Below, one piece after another: positions 8,553 through 10,882 of a stretch of 10,882 nucleotides of DNA. The position numbers and the translations under genes are program-made. The notes beneath the pieces were generated by a model that was not told the origin of the DNA, did not search any database, and saw nothing but the letters and a program-made list of their open reading frames with translations. Source of the stretch: Capsaspora owczarzaki ATCC 30864 (lineage: Eukaryota; Opisthokonta; Filasterea). Where the stretch lies: assembly GCF_000151315.2 (NCBI RefSeq), contig NW_011887302.1:597197-608078 (forward strand), read 5' to 3'. How positions within the stretch are numbered: the first letter of the stretch is position 1; every line of letters begins with the position of its first letter.

Positions 8553-9430
8553 CTGCAACAGCGACCACAAGCACAAAAGAAGAGGGCGGGGGCAGAGGGA
8601 GGAAAAGTCAGGCATTCGACAGGATAGGAGCGCAACCGCACAACACAGCACAACAACGAGTGAGCAAAAAAAAAAAAAAAAAAAAATCAAACCAACGAGT
8701 CATTCGCTCAAAGGTTCGCCACTCAAGGTCTGCGCTTTGGCAAACACGCAGGACAGTCGACAGGCGGGTGTGCGTCTCCTCATCTTCAATGTGATTGCTT
8801 CATCCATTCGTCCGTCGAACGAACAGTGGGGCAGCCGGTTGACTCGGAAAACAAACCGAAAAACCAAGATCGAAAACCAAAATGAAAGAAAAAAAAAAAA
8901 AAAAAAAAAGGACGAGCGAACCCTTGCAATTCTGACTTTTTGCTGCATTGCAATCACTTCCTGTGATGACAACACTTTGTATGGTTTGTGTAGAATTGAC
9001 TTTGTGTCGAGAAGGGGGGGTGTGGAAGGACTGACATGGCGGAAGACGTGGTGGGCCGCGCTCTTCTGGTCGGTTGGGATGTTTGGCTTGATCAACACCA
9101 TTGTGAAGAGAGAAAAAAAAAAGAAAAAAAAAGGAGTAAGACTGAGCAAAGCAAAGTGGTTGAGACGAAAAACACAGACAAGATCAATGACTATTCGAAG
9201 TGGATTTAATCAAAGGCACTTTGTTGGAGGGCTATGACTGGGCGGGATGGCAAAATCAGGAGCGAGGGGCGGGTTTCAAAAAAAAAAAAAAAAAAAAAAA
9301 AAGAACTCACACTCCCTTGCCCCAAAAAAAAAGCACAAGAACGAGCTCGCGACGTACATTGCGACCGCCCCCGCCCCTCTGAACAGAAATAAAAAGCGAT
9401 GACACGTAAATCCATACAAGCGAGAAATGT
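8553..9430 (-). other. Homopolymer-rich region, probable 5' exons and leader of the kinase, and 3' flank of the ankyrin gene
   Basis: No single long coding sequence is convincing. Plus-strand A-runs occur at 8666-8686, 8889-8909, 9113-9132 (interrupted) and 9278-9302. On the minus strand about 110 bases before 8553 contain no AG and are pyrimidine-rich, ending in GTTGCAG, which marks a strong splice acceptor at 8553. A minus-strand ATG at 9101 has an excellent context (ACAATGG) and opens a 22-codon exon to 9036, with a donor there and a canonical acceptor after 8961, giving an in-frame 75-nt intron. A stretch at about 8690-8790 reads acidic then helical, beginning IEDEETHTRL. These are plausible kinase 5' exons, but I could not join them all in phase. 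About 9133-9430 is likely the 3' flank of the ankyrin gene and shows nothing clearly coding. Confidence 0.4.
9278..9302 (+). repeat. Poly-A run of 25
   Basis: An uninterrupted run of 25 A on the plus strand lies in the presumed 3' flank of the minus-strand ankyrin gene, about 130 bases past its stop codon. Shorter A-runs lie close by (9324-9332). It resembles the other strand-biased A-runs in this part of the window. Confidence 0.95.
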
Positions 9431-10557
9431 CTAGAGCGGGGTCAGCTTGCAGCGCACGAGTCGGAGCGACATGGCAACAAGACTGGAAGCAGCTGGGAGA
9501 GTCAGATTCGGAAGCGGGACGACTACGCCACGCGGCACAGAGATTCGGGTCGACGGGAAACTTGCATGATGAAATCGACGAATGGGTGCACGTGTCTGCG
9601 CACCCACACCCGAGGCAAAAGGCGATGGGACGCGACCCGGTTGTTGGAGAGCTGATGGAGGCGCGCGAGAAAAAGACTGCAGAGAAGAGCGAGCTTGCAT
9701 ACGAGAGAACGGGCGCGTCGTGCGAGCAGCCACCTCGCTGGCAACAACAGCAAGCGTCGCTCGATCGCGACACAAAACCATTGGTGTCTTTCGCAGGCCC
9801 AGTTGCACTTGCTCGTCTGCTCCATGCTGAATCAACAGTCGGATGGCAGCGTGTGCAGGAGCTAGCTTGGTTGTGACCTTGTACAGAAGCATGGTCTCGC
9901 ACAGTGGGGTGCGGCGCGCGAAATTGACCGGGTCCACATGAGCACCGGCATCCAAGAGCGCTTCCAGCATTTCCAAGCTGGCAGCAGGTGCTCGTGGAAG
10001 ATGTTGCACAACAACATGAAGGGGTGTATCTCCAGTTTCGGCCGCGGGTTGATTCAGCACCTCTTTGGAGTGCTTCAGAAAATGCGACGAGCTCAGGACA
10101 GCGCGTAGCATGTCGGGGCTGCTACTCCGACACACGGCATGCAGAATGTGGCCTGATTGCACGTTGACTGCATGCTTGGTTTGCATCAACAAGGTCTGTG
10201 CACATTCAAGCCGCCGAGCAGCGACCATGGCGAGGAGCGGGGTGGTCGGACGGCCGCCGATGGAAACGGCCAAGTTGACATCGATTTTCGGTGCGTTGAG
10301 CACAGCGCGAACCGCATTCATGGTGGTGGCGCAATGCAACGCAGCGCCCTTGTTCGCGACCACGGTGTTGGCCGGCGCTCCATGCGCGAGCAAGATTTCA
10401 ATCAGCTGTTCTTGCTCGTGCGGAGAGGACAGTTTCCCTAGCGTCACACTAACATGGAGTGCTTCCGCCAGCTCACTGGCAGAGGGTTTGGATTGCTGCA
10501 AGAGCTGACGCAGCTTGACCGGATCGCTGCTTTCGACGAGGCGGACGAGGTCGCTGC

Positions 10558-10602
<45 letters not shown>

Positions 10603-10882
10603 CTTGGGGTCGGACATCCTGCGATACTATCTGCTTGCTTGCGCGGGTGGGCACTGTCGTGCTCGCGGGTGGTGGCAAGCTTTCTGGTGGGAGCACACGC
10701 ATTGTATCAAGCTGTCGGAGCTGAAGCTGGAGATGCGCGGGAACAGTACCGGTACGCATGGCTTCAATGATAGCTTGCGGTGACATCACCAGCGGCGCGA
10801 CACTAGTTGCTGGCAATGGAAGTGCGCGCTGCAGCGTGCGCTCAGTCACGTAGGAACACGAAAGACGGCACGATACAATGTA
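9431..10882 (-). CDS. Ankyrin-repeat protein with poly-Ala tract, 5' end at window edge
   Basis: The frame is open from the right edge of the window to a TAG at 9431-9433, with no intron needed. The first in-frame ATG is at 10784-10786 (GTGATGT context), giving 451 aa. The frame has no stop above it, so the protein may begin outside the window. From that ATG, residues 1-62 are Pro/Leu/Thr-rich and 63-76 are 14 alanines. About 84-345 contain degenerate ankyrin repeats: LIEILLAHGAPAN, GAALHCATT, TPLLAMVAARRLECAQTLL, HILHAVCRS, DTPLHVVVQ, LEALLDAGAHVD, RLLIQHGADE. The last hundred or so residues are Arg/Ser/Pro-rich and probably disordered. Ankyrin repeats mediate protein binding, and no catalytic domain is seen. 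The repeats differ in spacing and sequence from those of the palmitoyltransferase in this window, so a recent duplication is not suggested. Specific function unknown. Confidence 0.75.
10559..10600 (-). repeat. (GCT)14 triplet repeat coding for Ala
   Basis: Fourteen uninterrupted AGC triplets on the plus strand read as GCT on the minus strand and encode 14 consecutive alanines in the N-terminal part of the ankyrin protein. On the plus strand the same tract gives spurious Ser-, Ala- and Gln-rich open frames. A pure tract of this length is prone to slippage. Confidence 0.92.

Noticed and set aside
8553-8615. Start exon of the kinase at ATG 8615, reading MPDFSSLCPRP and ending in CAG before GTGAGA
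   Set aside because: Phase fits the exon at 8341, but the ATG context is weak and the stretch lies in an AG-free, pyrimidine-rich zone that looks like the end of an intron. It is kept only as an alternative.
8737-9237. Lys-rich plus-strand open frame of 166 codons
   Set aside because: The Lys runs are translations of poly-A tracts, the rest has no recognisable domain, and splice signals in the region point to the minus strand.
8451-9302. Poly-A tails of retroposons
   Set aside because: No target-site duplications, internal promoter boxes or element bodies were seen next to the A-runs. They fit sense-strand poly-T in minus-strand introns and flanks better.
9427-9876. 149-codon plus-strand frame opposite the ankyrin gene
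   Set aside because: It is the antisense reading of the C-terminal part of the minus-strand ankyrin protein, has no recognisable domain, and ends where that gene's ankyrin repeats continue.

Overview
The window is nuclear DNA from a eukaryote, most likely a unicellular one. Genes are close together and on both strands. They are cut by many short GT-AG introns (mostly 66-132 nt). The protein families are eukaryote-specific: an ankyrin-DHHC palmitoyltransferase and a PKA-type AGC kinase. A holozoan or related protist would fit, but nothing here fixes the lineage.

Layout: 1-350 is upstream sequence with a short 12-nt tandem repeat. 351-2571 (+) is a 2-3 exon gene for a roughly 670-690 residue protein I do not recognise. 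2745-6087 (+) is a 15-exon gene whose exons join in frame to a 720-residue HIP14/Akr1-like palmitoyltransferase: seven ankyrin repeats, six membrane segments and a complete DHHC cysteine-rich domain. 6088-6319 is the short gap where this gene converges on the next. From 6320 upward on the minus strand is a protein kinase A catalytic-subunit-like kinase with an unusual N-terminal extension. Its C-terminal four exons are clear; the 5' exons are less certain, and one junction near 7950 breaks frame. 8553-9430 is rich in A-runs on the + strand and probably holds the kinase's 5' exons and introns, then the 3' flank of the last gene. 9431 to the right edge (-) is an ankyrin-repeat protein with a poly-alanine tract, open to the window edge.

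The genes are not an operon and no shared pathway is evident. The palmitoyltransferase acts on membranes and the kinase in cAMP-type signalling, and both are ordinary eukaryotic housekeeping or signalling families. I found no RNA gene, mobile element, CRISPR array or clearly new system. The most interesting points are the kinase's N-terminal region and its frame break, long sense-strand poly-T tracts in introns, and the exon-per-ankyrin-repeat structure of the palmitoyltransferase.
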